A DNA stretch of 64,000 bases from Histomonas meleagridis (GCA_020186115.1 WSYJ01000135.1:1-64000), one strand, 5' to 3'; numbered from the stretch's first letter, positions 22,050 to 33,204 are shown. Translations and numbers: made by a program. The notes: generated from the sequence alone by a model not told the origin.

Positions 22050-22737
22050 ATGGCTAACCTGTTTTTTAAATGTTTGTACATTTTTATTGATATTTTTACT
22101 TATAATTTTGTTATGAAATAAATCTTGAAACGTGCGTTTGAAGGGAAAACGCCTTCAATGTGACTACGCCATAAAATCAGTCAACTACATAGTAATGAAA
22201 TCAATAATTGTCAATACGTTCTTGTGGAAGCAAAAGCAAATCAACAATCTGAAAACCGTTTTGGACAAAAAAGCGCTATCGTCGTTTGAAAATTGTAATA
22301 TCAATTGGAATTCATGAATAGAGAATTCAAAGCAGTTAACCGTATTATTGTTCTGAAAATCAATTATCGTTAATAGAATTTCCTATCGGCTATCCACCTT
22401 CTTAGTAGTGGATAAGTTCATACGAAATCTCTTATTGAATGTCATTTATGTTAATATTTTTCAATTCCAGAACGAAAAGAAATCATAAATGATTCAAATT
22501 TGTATGTTAAAGTTTACATGATATCAATTCGTAAACATCAAATGAAAACATGCGATTCGTGAATGCTTCTGCACTAAAAACTTTACATTTTCGGAAACAA
22601 CAGCACCGCCGTCCCAAACTTCCATCTGCAGCACCACAGCGCACTTATGACACATTGCAATGGAACCAAATTTCATTCTCTCGAACTGATGTTGAATTGT
22701 TCGGCATAACTCGGACAAAAGTTCAGACATTTCATGT
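22050..22737. other. Intergenic DNA between convergent 3' ends
   Basis: No gene supported. Several short frames near 22550-22730 are antisense to, or just beyond, the 6PGL end and have no independent features. Confidence 0.5.
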
Positions 22738-24873
22738 TTACTGCATCAGTATGTTCCACGTCAGCTTCCTACTCTTCGGCCGCACGCACTGCGCGGGAAG
22801 GAGCGACGGCACATAAGTTCCCTCGTGCACCAAACGAAGCGCATTTTTCTTGTCGTCGCCCTTCACCAAGAACAGCACATTTTCCGCGTTGTTAATGACT
22901 CTTTTTCCCAAAGTTATTCGGTGCATATTCACTTGCGGCACGAAATGCGCAATGACTAATGACTTCCCGTCGTTGCATGCACTAGTGCCGGGGAATAACG
23001 ACGCAGTGTGCGCATCAGCTCCCATTCCGAGCACTATTACATCGAACTTCGGAGTAACTTCTTCATTTTCCAAATTAAAATGTTTCAAAATTTCATTTTT
23101 GTATTCATCTGCGGCAGTTTCCGGAAGAATTTCACCTTTCATTCGATGAACATTTTCATTTGGAACATTAATTCTATCAAATAGACATTCTTTGACCATT
23201 CGATAATTCGATTCTTTATCATCAGGTGGAACACAACGTTCATCTACGAAGAACCAATGTATATTATTCACATCAATTTTCTTAATATATTTCTCATTAG
23301 TTGATATCATACTAAATATTGGTTGTGGTGTATTACCTCCTGATATAGCTATATTACAACGACCGTTTGACTTTAACGTTCTCTCTATAATTTGAACCAA
23401 TAAATCTGCCGATGTAATCGTAAATTCCATTGAATTGGTGAAGTAGTTTTTAATTGAATTGAATTTTGTTTTCCTTTTTAAATCGCCATAAGAAATGTTT
23501 AAACCTTTTGAATACTTTATAACAAAATATTCGTCTTTAAGTATCGGCTCGATAATTCTCCACGAAGCTTCAATCTCATCAGAGCGCGGAAAGAACGACT
23601 GGTCACCGTTAATTGCGTCCAATATTACACGTTCATAAGCGCCTCTTAATGAATATTGGCCGAATATTTTGTTATACGAAAAACTTAACGGTATTTGTTG
23701 TGTTCTAAGTCCTAAACCCGGAACTTTGACATGTTGTTTTAATGTAATTCCTTCATTCGGCTGTATCTTTATCTTTAAAATGTTCGGCTTATTGATTATA
23801 TTCTCATTAAATGTCTGATGAGGTACGTCATTAAAAATTAATTTGATTTTCGACGTCTTCTTTTTAAGACATTTCCCACTAATTATATAAAATGGTACTC
23901 CTTGCCAACGCCAATTATCAATGTAAAGACGTAACACTGCTAATGTTGGCGTAGTTGAATTAGGTTTAATTCCTTTATGTTCTTTATACCCATTATATTG
24001 TCCAAGAATTACATCAGAAGTTTCTATTTGACGAATAGCATTAAGAACTTTCATTTTCTCGTCACGAATTGTTTTGGGGTTTAAATTCGATGGAGGCTCC
24101 ATCGCAATGATCGATAACATTTGAAGAAGATGATTTTGTATCATATCTCTAAGGACTGTTGATGAATCATAATAACCAACACGTTTCCCAACATCGACTG
24201 ATTCAGATACAACAATTTCAACATGTGAAATGTAATTACGATTCCATAATGGCTCCCAAATAGTATTACCCCATCGAATTGTGAAGATGTTCATTACCGT
24301 TTCTTTAGCAAGATAATGATCGATTCGATATATTTGTTCTTCATTAAAATTATTATGTATGAATTCATTAAGTTCTTTCGCAGACTTTAAATTGATGCCA
24401 AAAGGTTTCTCAATGATAATACGTGTTGAATTAGACTTAGATATATCTAATTGTCCAAGATTACTAATAATATTTTCGATTAATGTTGGTGGCGTTGCTA
24501 AATAAATTAAAACAATTTTATAATTTTCTTTGTTAAGTTCAATTGAAAGTGATTTATATGTATTAATATCATTATAATCACCACAAATATATGTGAAACG
24601 CTTAAAAAATACATTTAATGCTTCACATGATATATTATCAATATTAGTATCAGGTGATATACGTGAAAATTGTTTGATTCCATTCGAATATATCTCTTCT
24701 AATTCACCAACTTTAAAATTAGTTCGTGCAATTCCTATTATTTTTGTTTTCGGATGGAAATGTGTATAACATGAAATAGTTTCAATGCTTGGGATTAGCA
24801 TTCGCATAGTTAAATCACCCGAAGCACCAAAAATGACAATACAAATCGGAGTCTCTGCTAAATTCATTGTCAT
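22738..24873 (-). CDS. G6PD-6PGL: Glucose-6-phosphate dehydrogenase fused to 6-phosphogluconolactonase
   Basis: 711 residues from ATG at 24873 (MTMNLAETP). An in-frame ATG at 24900 lies upstream of a TCATTATT initiator and is therefore probably not transcribed. Residues about 10-470 are G6PD: NADP loop IFGASGDLT (14-22), substrate/catalytic motif RIDHYLAKE, and RGAYERVILDAINGDQSFF. Residues about 475-711 are 6PGL: WFFVDERCVPPDDKESNY and VLGMGADAHTASLFPGT. The fusion performs the first two steps of the oxidative pentose-phosphate branch, from glucose-6-phosphate to 6-phosphogluconate, yielding NADPH in the cytosol. This G6PD-first fusion order is known from Giardia and trichomonads. Its divergent neighbour encodes the third enzyme. 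Confidence 0.96.
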   Translation of the reverse strand: MTMNLAETPICIVIFGASGDLTMRMLIPSIETISCYTHFHPKTKIIGIARTNFKVGELEEIYSNGIKQFSRISPDTNIDNISCEALNVFFKRFTYICGDYNDINTYKSLSIELNKENYKIVLIYLATPPTLIENIISNLGQLDISKSNSTRIIIEKPFGINLKSAKELNEFIHNNFNEEQIYRIDHYLAKETVMNIFTIRWGNTIWEPLWNRNYISHVEIVVSESVDVGKRVGYYDSSTVLRDMIQNHLLQMLSIIAMEPPSNLNPKTIRDEKMKVLNAIRQIETSDVILGQYNGYKEHKGIKPNSTTPTLAVLRLYIDNWRWQGVPFYIISGKCLKKKTSKIKLIFNDVPHQTFNENIINKPNILKIKIQPNEGITLKQHVKVPGLGLRTQQIPLSFSYNKIFGQYSLRGAYERVILDAINGDQSFFPRSDEIEASWRIIEPILKDEYFVIKYSKGLNISYGDLKRKTKFNSIKNYFTNSMEFTITSADLLVQIIERTLKSNGRCNIAISGGNTPQPIFSMISTNEKYIKKIDVNNIHWFFVDERCVPPDDKESNYRMVKECLFDRINVPNENVHRMKGEILPETAADEYKNEILKHFNLENEEVTPKFDVIVLGMGADAHTASLFPGTSACNDGKSLVIAHFVPQVNMHRITLGKRVINNAENVLFLVKGDDKKNALRLVHEGTYVPSLLPAQCVRPKSRKLTWNILMQ

Positions 24874-24968
24874 AAATAATAATGAGGTGACGTGACACAT
24901 ATTTTCAAAGGAGCCGTCAGCGGTTGAATTTATTTGATCCGACTTTCATAAAATTTATCATTCAGCTA
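24874..24968. promoter_or_regulatory. Divergent promoter of the oxidative pentose-phosphate genes
   Basis: Only 95 bp separate the two start codons. The minus strand has a TCATTATT initiator-like site about 12 bases before the G6PD-6PGL ATG. The plus strand has TCATTCA at 24958, 11 bases before the 6PGD ATG. Both fit the trichomonad Inr (TCA, pyrimidine, T/A) and its usual distance. Confidence 0.65.
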
Positions 24969-26357
24969 ATGTGCGCTGATATTTGTGTCTCTGGACTCGG
25001 TGTCATGGGTAGTAACATTGCTCGTAACATTGCCAGGAATGGATTTAATGTTATAATACATAATAGATCATATGCTAAAACTCAAGCATTACTTGATTTA
25101 AAAGAAGGAAATATGATACCTTGTAAAACAATTGAAGAAATAGTATTAAAATTAAAAAGGCCAAGAATTGTACTCATTATGATCACTGCTGAATTCGTAG
25201 ATCAAGTTTTGGATGAGTTTTTAAATGTTCTGGAGCCTGGTGATATAATCATTGATGGCGGAAACTCTTATTGGAAAGATACTAATCGAAGATTAGCTAA
25301 ATCTGAAGGAACTGGAATTCATTTCGTTGGAATGGGAATCTCTGGTGGTGAAGAAGGAGCTCTGAATGGACCTTCAATGATGTTCGGTGGATCAAAATAT
25401 GCATGGGATATAGTTAAAGATATTCTAATTCCAATTTCAGCTAAAGCTTCGGATGGTTCTCCTTGCGTCGATTACATTGGTACAGGTTCTGCTGGACATT
25501 TTGTTAAGATGGTTCATAATGCTATCGAATATGCCGATATGCAATTGATAGCTGAAACTTATCATATACTCAAAAATAAGTATCAACTTGATAATGAGAA
25601 AATCGCAGACCTTTTCGGAAAGTGGAATCAAGGTCTTCTTAAGTCTTATCTCATCGAAATCACCGAGAAAGTAATACGGAAGAAAGAATCTGATGGAAAA
25701 TATCTATTAGATCTAATTGTGGATAGAGCAAATCAAAAAGGGACTGGAAAATGGGCTGCGCAAGATTCGTTTGACTTCGGAATCCCTGCGCCAGCATTTA
25801 GTGAAGCAGTTGCAGCACGATCAATTTCATTCATGAAGGAAGAACGTGTTTGCGCATCGAAAGTAATCAAAAACCAGAAAATCAATGACATATCGTTCGA
25901 ATTAACGTTCGACGAAATGGAAGATGCTCTTTATGCTTCAAAGATCGTTTGTTATGCACAGGGACTTGCGCTCATTAAGGCAGCTAGTGAAAAGTTTGGA
26001 TATGGCGTAAATATCTCTGCTTGCGCTAGGATTTGGCGTGGTGGATGTATAATAAGAGCAGCTTTCTTGAGGGTAATTGCTGAGCATTATACGGAAGATA
26101 CAAAGAATTTGCTTATGGTTCCCCACTTTAGAAATGCTGTTGAAGAGAGAATTGCATCCTGGAGAAAGATTGTCGCGCTTGGAGCACTTGGTGGATTTCC
26201 AATTCCACTGTTTTCATCAACATTAACTTACTTCGATTCATACCGTAGTGATCTTCTTCCTGCAAATCTTCTTCAAGGGTTACGTGACTGCTTCGGTGCT
26301 CACACTTATGAAAGATTTGATAAGCCAGGAAACTTCCATACAGAATGGGAAAAATAA
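24969..26357 (+). CDS. GND: 6-phosphogluconate dehydrogenase, decarboxylating
   Basis: 462 residues from ATG at 24969 (MCADICVSGLGVMGSN). The frame is open further upstream only with non-ATG codons, and the initiator at 24958 fixes this start. It oxidises and decarboxylates 6-phosphogluconate to ribulose-5-phosphate with NADP. Seen: NADP-binding GLGVMG (9-14) followed by HNRS, GMGISGGEEGALNGPSMM substrate loop, catalytic KMVHNAIEYADMQLI (Lys and Asn of the KxxxN motif), GTGKWAAQDSFDFGIPAP, WRGGCIIRAAFL, and the C-terminal RDCFGAHTYERFD with the conserved His. Length and all key residues are typical. It pairs with the divergent G6PD-6PGL gene. Confidence 0.97.
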   Translation: MCADICVSGLGVMGSNIARNIARNGFNVIIHNRSYAKTQALLDLKEGNMIPCKTIEEIVLKLKRPRIVLIMITAEFVDQVLDEFLNVLEPGDIIIDGGNSYWKDTNRRLAKSEGTGIHFVGMGISGGEEGALNGPSMMFGGSKYAWDIVKDILIPISAKASDGSPCVDYIGTGSAGHFVKMVHNAIEYADMQLIAETYHILKNKYQLDNEKIADLFGKWNQGLLKSYLIEITEKVIRKKESDGKYLLDLIVDRANQKGTGKWAAQDSFDFGIPAPAFSEAVAARSISFMKEERVCASKVIKNQKINDISFELTFDEMEDALYASKIVCYAQGLALIKAASEKFGYGVNISACARIWRGGCIIRAAFLRVIAEHYTEDTKNLLMVPHFRNAVEERIASWRKIVALGALGGFPIPLFSSTLTYFDSYRSDLLPANLLQGLRDCFGAHTYERFDKPGNFHTEWEK

Positions 26358-27902
26358 AATTTGATTAACCTCAAGGCTTTGTTGTAAAGAACTGCTTTCT
26401 GTTGTGTTTACTGATCAGTAAAGTTATTTTGATATATGAAATATTAACTTTTCGAAAAGTTTTGTTGCAACAAAATAAACGGACTTTGGTATACACAAAC
26501 CTCTTTTTTTGAGAGAACCCATGAGGTCATTTAAAAAGTGGTTTATATGTCAGGTGCCACAATTAGGAATGTGATGAAATGAATGGAATTTGTGTTTGAA
26601 ATGATCGAAAACCACTAACTTCTCAACCAAATATCTTCTCAATAAAAATACAGAATAAATTCTCATGAAATATTAATAATTTTGAATATAATTGATATAT
26701 TTTACTTAACCTTAGATATAACATGTATTTTATTATAAGTGTCTAACTATTTCACGAAATTGAACAAAAAATTTTTCCAGACACCTCCCAAATGGTGATT
26801 TGATTTTAGAATTGGTTTGCGTTCAAAATAATAAAAATAAATTTTAAATAAAACAAATGAATATCTTTAGCATTAATATCAATTCCTTATTTTTCAAGAA
26901 GTAATTTGACTATTTTTGTATGATCTTTTTCAGATGCTAACATAAGTACTATATTAAATAATTTAAATAATTTCCATGTGTTATTTTGTTATTTTTGCAT
27001 CTCAATTTCCCATTGTTTAAACCTCACTTATTCTTTTTTTGACTTTATTCAACTCTTATCATCATTTTTTTTGATTCTTTGCTCACCAAATTGTGGCGAA
27101 TTCAATTTCCCACAAATTTTGGAGATAGTTCTCAGCCTTCTATGGTTGGTATCCAATAATATCATAAATATAATAATCTTTATATTAGATAAAATAAGTT
27201 TTCGAAATGGGAAACTTCGGCTAGCCGATTCCCATTTTAGAAAAGCATCTAATAGAGACCCTGTCATCTCATGTTTTTGACCTTTTCTGTTGTTTTTAAA
27301 AATTATAATTTTTAAAATTAACACAAAAACCAATTTTCTCACTCCCAATATTTTTCTATTATACTGTTAACTTTTTATAATTTAATCTCTATATTCCAAT
27401 GAGTTTATTACAAAAAATTTCTTAATGTTTGCGGGGCATAGCGAAGCAAACAGCGCAAAGCGCATTCTTGATATTCAGAATAAGAATTTAGTCAATTATT
27501 TTTATGAAAATACATTTTCAATTTATGACATCCAACATTAATATTTTTATGTCTTTTAATGAGGAATTAGCTAAGCTTTCTATTTGAGTTTTAGTTCCTT
27601 TTTTCATGTTACAGTAGCGGTTATTTTCATATCACCAATTTTATGATAACCGCCGTTTTTATTGTGTTTATACTTTTTTAATGTTATAACAGAACAAATA
27701 ATTATTTTATATCCATAAAAAAACTTGACCCAATTTTTTTTAATTCTTAATATCAAAGAAATTTTAATATAATTCGAGAATATAGAGATATTATAAATTT
27801 TTGCATTTTGTGATTTTGAGTTCATATCTGGTCACCGAGCCTAAGCAAAGAATTGTAAACACATAGAAAAAGCGCTTACAAAACGCGTTTGGGGAATTTT
27901 TT
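26358..27902. other. 1.5-kb intergenic DNA with one ankyrin relic
   Basis: Apart from the solo ankyrin unit at about 26850-26985 no gene is supported. Frames at 26978-27348 overlap each other on both strands and look like chance. A short GC-rich patch with repeated GCGAAGC/GCGCAAAGCGC lies at about 27429-27466. An AAACGG motif lies near 26477. Confidence 0.45.
26850..26985 (-). repeat. Solo ankyrin-plus-spacer unit
   Basis: The minus strand encodes LASEKDHTKIVKLLLEK-GIDINAKDIHLF followed by the usual AT-rich spacer, with a TTATTTAAATTATTTAATATAGTACTTAT lead-in like array units. A single copy far from any ankyrin gene. Confidence 0.65.
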
Positions 27903-30900
27903 ATGAAAGAATCAGTCACTATTAAGAAGCTCGCCCCTCAATTAGCTGCGACAGGTGTGCTTTATTTGCTTAGAGATATAAATGCACCAGAATTAGTTTT
28001 TTTAGAATTATCAGATCAATATATACCTCTTCTTCAAAATGAACCTTTTCAGAAAGAAATTTCGCAAATGATTTCAAGGATTATTGGAATGACAAAAGAT
28101 GATTGTTTCCTTTATTTTAATGCCATTAAAAGTATTATTTTATCCTTATCTTCAGAAAAGTCATTTCCAGAAACGCTCAACCAACTTGTGGAGTTATTAT
28201 ATGATTCTTTAGTTTTTACATGTCAAATTACTGATCCAAATTATACATATCACCAACGTTCATTAACAACACCAGAAACAACTTTTCCAGAGTCGTTCTT
28301 TCCATACATTGACATTTATCTCGAACTTGTTTATCAACTCGTTTTGTTACAAAAAAGTTTTAATTTTTCACAATTGTCTCCTAAAAATCATACAATATTT
28401 GGTGATCTTCTTTTACATGTTACTAACGATCCAAATCTTTCACGTTATGATGGTAAAATTTATTCATTTTTATCAATTGATCCAGAATGGCGTACTGTCA
28501 TATTAAATCGAATTCAAAGTTTACTTAGCGGCAACAAACAATCACGGAAAGCCTTAGCACCTTTTCTACATAACTTACGTTTATTAAGATCTGTTGAACA
28601 AGAAACCATTAATCAATTAACATCATCTGATTCAAAGTCTCTTGATTTTGAAACGCAATGTGAATATCTTAAATTTGTTTCTAAGACCATTATTTCGTCC
28701 AATATCAAATCCATCAACCCAAAGTTCTTCAAATTAGTATGTAAACTATGCAATCCGAAGCAAAAGAAAATTGACCATCGAACGTTAAAATCGGCGTTTG
28801 TTATCGTTTCGGTCACCTCGGAGACCGTTAAGCCCGACAAAATTCTACAATTTATAAAAAACATATTTAAACTTGATCCATTACAAACTTCCAAACTTTT
28901 AGTTAAATCTTATAAATTAGTTTGTCCTAATAAATTAACCACATCATTATTTCTCAAAGAAGTACATCAAAATTTATTTAAGAAATCCAAATTATTAATA
29001 TTTCCCGAAATCTATTTAGAACATTTAAATAATTTTTGTGACTTATATTTATATGCAGCTAAAGATGATTTAAAGACTGTATTTGCATTCTTAAATAGTA
29101 TTGCAACTACAGCACCACAATTCATAGATAATCAAACATCATTAGTATTTTTGATTAAAATGATAAATAAGATATATACTATATCAGAAGCAACTTCAGC
29201 AGATTTAATTACAATTATATCCACAAACATTAAATCATTTTTCTTAGCAAAAGCAACAAAGCCTTTACTTATTGAAATGATGTATTTAATACCAATTTTA
29301 TGGAAACATTCGAAAGATGCTCAAAGTTTATTACCACATTTAATAAAAGATGCAAATGAACTTAATGACATTGATTTATTAATAGCAGCAACTAATGGTT
29401 ATACGGAACTTATGCAAAAGAATTCTATTCAAGAATTATTAGCAGATTTAACAATGAATATACCAATTAATTTAGTATCACATATGAATCCTAAAATCAA
29501 AATCGATCAAGTTATACAAATCATTGAAACATTAATAAAATATTTCACAATCCTTAAGAAATTAGAAGGTGAAAATGTTATTAATATTAATCATTTATTA
29601 TTAACAATAGAAAGTAAAATATTTCCATTTATATTTATTAAATCTAAGAAAATGTATACATCATTACATCAATTATTTATATTATTTAATCGATTATCGA
29701 ATAAATTTAAGTTATCGAATTATTTCATTGATAATCAACAAAAAACAAATTCATTCACTAATTGTATAAAAGAAAATGAAGAATGGTTTATTAATATATT
29801 TGTTGAAAGTGCCGACTTTTGGATACAAATGGATCGTTATCAAAATCAAGAATATACAAATACATTTTTAAAGGCATTATATCAATTAACACGATCGAAG
29901 AATATTAATAATGAGCCATTAAAGATCACAAAATTATTTTTATTTGCATCACTTGAATATATGTATCGATGGAAATATAATGAAATTCAACAATATATTC
30001 AAATGTTAGATCCATCGAATTGGGATTTATTATTTGAAGTATATGAAGAATTAAATGTTAAATATAATGGACAACCAATACAATACTTTTTATATATTCA
30101 AAACGCAATTATTTCACATCGTAAATTTAAATATTATAATTTTAATGATCAAAAAGATATATTTTTGCCAACAATTCAAAACTATTTAAAGTTAAAAAGA
30201 TTAAGATTCGAACGTGATATACCAATAGATAAAATGTCATTAAATGTATGTTCAACTTATCTTAGAATCCATCCGGAAAAAATCGAAGAATTAAAACAAA
30301 CGAAAGAAGATATAATTGGATTCTTAATGCAGAAAGTTAATCCTAAAGAAATATTTGTTATTGATGAACAATTCTTATTCGCGAGTTTAGATTTATTTTC
30401 GGCGATATTAAAACATCAATTAATTGATGATAATAAACGAATTGAAGAAATAATGAATTATATAATACAATTCTCCGAAAAATCGTCAATCGATTCGATA
30501 ATTCAATATATTATTTCTGATTGTATTTCTTGTTTATTTGCTAATAATAAAAATGGTCGATCTATAATAATTCGATCTTCATTATCTTCAAGAAGATCAC
30601 AAATTTTAGGTAATGCGATACTTAAAAGTAATGTCGAATTCACACGTATGGAACTTACGCAATTATTTGTTTTAGGAATGTCAATATTTAATATTGAGCC
30701 AAACTTTGGGATTAATGTCGCAAAGTTATTATTAAAGGATAAATTAGAAATAAACCCATTTAGTAAATATGATATCGAAACAGAACATAAAATTTGGGAA
30801 CAAATCGAACAAAATCTTTCGGATGAAGAAATCGATGTATACTTCGAAATGTTAGAAATTTGTATTAATTCATTACAAAGAGAACCGAAAGTTCCATTAT

Positions 30901-32480
30901 TCTTTACATATTTCTTAGAGAAAGATTTGAATCGATCTGATTTCGAACCTCTTTTCACTATATTTTCGACAACTTCTTATAAAAATGTGTCGAATTTATT
31001 GCCATTAGTTAAAGTGTTTGATAATTTATTCCAAAATTGTTCTGATACTATAAATGAAATGTTAGATTTCATGTTCCAAAATGATAATAATTATAAATCA
31101 ACTTCATTCATTACAAACATTATGTTCAAATCTTATCCAGAAGAAGTATCGAAATATCTTAAATCGAAATTAAAGTTTTTATATTTAATAAATTCAGAAG
31201 AAATTTGGGAATCATTCGATAACTATAATGACATTACAGCAGTATCTTGTTTAAGTATGATATTTGCATTACATATGAACTCATTAAAATATTTCGATGA
31301 TGTTTTGCCTCAAATGATATTATATTCATTATATTTACAATCGAAAAATATAGTTAAAAACGATATTCCAATTCTTTGTCATACTTTAATATATCAAATG
31401 GAAGGAAATTTAAACGAATATTTCCAAAATAGTAAATTCATAACAACCGAAGCGTGTCGTAAAGTATTCGAACTCCTTAAGAAAAATAGCATTGAAAAAG
31501 CTGAAGTTTTTGAATCGCTTTGTATGCCTTCAAAAATTTCTTCAATTTGTTTCTATATAATTAAAAGTGTATCAATATTATTCAGTTCGAATTCCTTGAC
31601 GAAATTAATCCAAAATTCGATTAATTTCATTCGGCATGATAACGTTAATAATTTTTTGCAAATCTTACCATCAATATTTATACATTTAAAGTATCTGAAA
31701 CATGAAAAAGCTAATCTATACATTGAACTAGTATTACAATTTATGTATGAAAACAAGGATCAACGTTTGATGTTAACATTATCAAATAATTTATCAATTT
31801 TGGAAAGTAATCAAACAGACAATTTATATAACATAGACAACAAAATAATACTAAATACGGCCTTATCATCCTTGTTATTAGTAGAATCTACTCAAAGTTT
31901 ATTATATTTATCGACAATTAAATTCCTCAAAAAAATCAGTAACTATTCATCCAACAAAGAGCTGATCTTAAACACAGCCTCAATCTTAGAAGATCTCTGT
32001 CTCATCCAAAACAATGAAATAAAGATTTCGACATTCATTGAAAACTTAACACAAAACATATCAAATGACATATCCTTAGACCTCTTAACGTTCCTGATCA
32101 TCCTTTCATCATCAAACATCGTGAACGAATCGAATTTCAGATTGAATATTGTGTCATATGTTTGTTGTTTGTTTGATAGATTGAATGTTAACATCGATGT
32201 CGCGCAGTTTCTGTACATTAGTACGTTCATAAGCGATAAAGAGATATCGATGAAGTATGCGAAGCTGTTGGCGAAGGTCATCGTCAATAACAACGAGCTG
32301 GACATCGACTTCATGGACGTGCTGATATACTTCTTCCCGACAATAGTCTTCTACGACCAAAATACGAACGAGGAATTTTATGTGGTGTCGCCGGAATTTT
32401 ACCAAATGCCGCAGTGGAAAGGGCTCCCGAAGCCATTGGAGGAGAGGCTCGAAAGCATCGACGAAAATTGGAATGACTAA
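27903..32480 (+). CDS. Large alpha-helical repeat protein, unrecognised
   Basis: 1525 residues from ATG at 27903 (MKESVTIKKLAPQL), one uninterrupted frame of 4.6 kb. The sequence is almost entirely leucine/isoleucine-rich amphipathic helices without obvious catalytic motifs, signal peptide or convincing membrane segments. That points to an alpha-solenoid (HEAT/ARM-like) scaffold. The C-terminus is distinct: EEFYVVSPEFYQMPQWKGLPKP. Codon use in the last 350 bases becomes GC-richer than the rest. Giant solenoids such as Furry/Mor2-type morphogenesis proteins, condensin/importin-like proteins and vesicle-coat factors share this look. I cannot choose between them. Confidence 0.75.
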   Translation: MKESVTIKKLAPQLAATGVLYLLRDINAPELVFLELSDQYIPLLQNEPFQKEISQMISRIIGMTKDDCFLYFNAIKSIILSLSSEKSFPETLNQLVELLYDSLVFTCQITDPNYTYHQRSLTTPETTFPESFFPYIDIYLELVYQLVLLQKSFNFSQLSPKNHTIFGDLLLHVTNDPNLSRYDGKIYSFLSIDPEWRTVILNRIQSLLSGNKQSRKALAPFLHNLRLLRSVEQETINQLTSSDSKSLDFETQCEYLKFVSKTIISSNIKSINPKFFKLVCKLCNPKQKKIDHRTLKSAFVIVSVTSETVKPDKILQFIKNIFKLDPLQTSKLLVKSYKLVCPNKLTTSLFLKEVHQNLFKKSKLLIFPEIYLEHLNNFCDLYLYAAKDDLKTVFAFLNSIATTAPQFIDNQTSLVFLIKMINKIYTISEATSADLITIISTNIKSFFLAKATKPLLIEMMYLIPILWKHSKDAQSLLPHLIKDANELNDIDLLIAATNGYTELMQKNSIQELLADLTMNIPINLVSHMNPKIKIDQVIQIIETLIKYFTILKKLEGENVININHLLLTIESKIFPFIFIKSKKMYTSLHQLFILFNRLSNKFKLSNYFIDNQQKTNSFTNCIKENEEWFINIFVESADFWIQMDRYQNQEYTNTFLKALYQLTRSKNINNEPLKITKLFLFASLEYMYRWKYNEIQQYIQMLDPSNWDLLFEVYEELNVKYNGQPIQYFLYIQNAIISHRKFKYYNFNDQKDIFLPTIQNYLKLKRLRFERDIPIDKMSLNVCSTYLRIHPEKIEELKQTKEDIIGFLMQKVNPKEIFVIDEQFLFASLDLFSAILKHQLIDDNKRIEEIMNYIIQFSEKSSIDSIIQYIISDCISCLFANNKNGRSIIIRSSLSSRRSQILGNAILKSNVEFTRMELTQLFVLGMSIFNIEPNFGINVAKLLLKDKLEINPFSKYDIETEHKIWEQIEQNLSDEEIDVYFEMLEICINSLQREPKVPLFFTYFLEKDLNRSDFEPLFTIFSTTSYKNVSNLLPLVKVFDNLFQNCSDTINEMLDFMFQNDNNYKSTSFITNIMFKSYPEEVSKYLKSKLKFLYLINSEEIWESFDNYNDITAVSCLSMIFALHMNSLKYFDDVLPQMILYSLYLQSKNIVKNDIPILCHTLIYQMEGNLNEYFQNSKFITTEACRKVFELLKKNSIEKAEVFESLCMPSKISSICFYIIKSVSILFSSNSLTKLIQNSINFIRHDNVNNFLQILPSIFIHLKYLKHEKANLYIELVLQFMYENKDQRLMLTLSNNLSILESNQTDNLYNIDNKIILNTALSSLLLVESTQSLLYLSTIKFLKKISNYSSNKELILNTASILEDLCLIQNNEIKISTFIENLTQNISNDISLDLLTFLIILSSSNIVNESNFRLNIVSYVCCLFDRLNVNIDVAQFLYISTFISDKEISMKYAKLLAKVIVNNNELDIDFMDVLIYFFPTIVFYDQNTNEEFYVVSPEFYQMPQWKGLPKPLEERLESIDENWND

Positions 32481-32599
32481 AGAGAAATTTTATTTATTTT
32501 TTGGAATGATTAATCAATTAACGGTCGAATCCGGCTTAACGTTAAACGGTCGCATAAAGAGAAGCTAAAAAACAAAAGCAGATCAAAAGAATCCACATT

Positions 32600-33204
32600 G
32601 CAAAAATACATTCAACAAGTTTATCAGTCAATAATAATGTTAATATTATACAAAACATTCAAGTTAATCTAAATATTCGAACAAGATCAAATGTTGGAAC
32701 AAGTCTAATGAAGCAAACTCATGTAAAAAACATACCAAAGATATATCCATATCTTAATGAAATTGTTGAAAATGTATATAGAAGTCCAAAAAAAAAAAGA
32801 TGGACTGCAGGTGAACGAATTTTATGTTCAATGGTTTATCCTCCATCGTCCTATTCAATTTTCACAGAGCAAATGCCCCTTCCAGCAATTTCAACACTCC
32901 ATAAAGTACTAAGTTCTGAAATTTTGAATTAGGAAATTTCTGGAAAAGAACAAAATAATAATAATAATACTATATGCAGCACAAAAGACATTACTTTGAA
33001 TCCATCTTCTCAATCAAATATACGAGGAAGACAAGAAATGGATCAATATGGAAGAAAATATTGTGCTTGGACAAAAAAAGAAGAAAAAAACTCAAAGATT
33101 TAAACAGCGACTTTGGTTGTGATCTCAATAAATTAATGAAATATTTTCCTGATCGCTCTCCAGAGTCAATAAAAAAGAAAATAACAAGAATGAACGTTAA
33201 GTAA
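32600..33204 (+). pseudogene. Relic of a transposase-like / Myb-like gene
   Basis: Broken plus-strand frames. The first (32708-32932) contains KKKRWTAGERILCSMVYPP followed by MPLPAISTLHKVL, which recalls the N-terminal region of P-element/THAP9-type transposases ('LPLPS.RTL'). The second (to 33204) contains GRKYCAWTKKEE and, after a frame change in an A-run near 33085, LKDLNSDFGCDLNKLMKYFPDRSPESIKKKITRM, a Myb/SANT-like three-helix segment. The stops and frame change mean it is not functional as read. Domain calls are tentative. Confidence 0.4.

Noticed and set aside
27049-27348. Overlapping frames of about 100 codons on both strands
   Set aside because: Overlap on both strands with low-complexity content and no conserved motif; probably chance.
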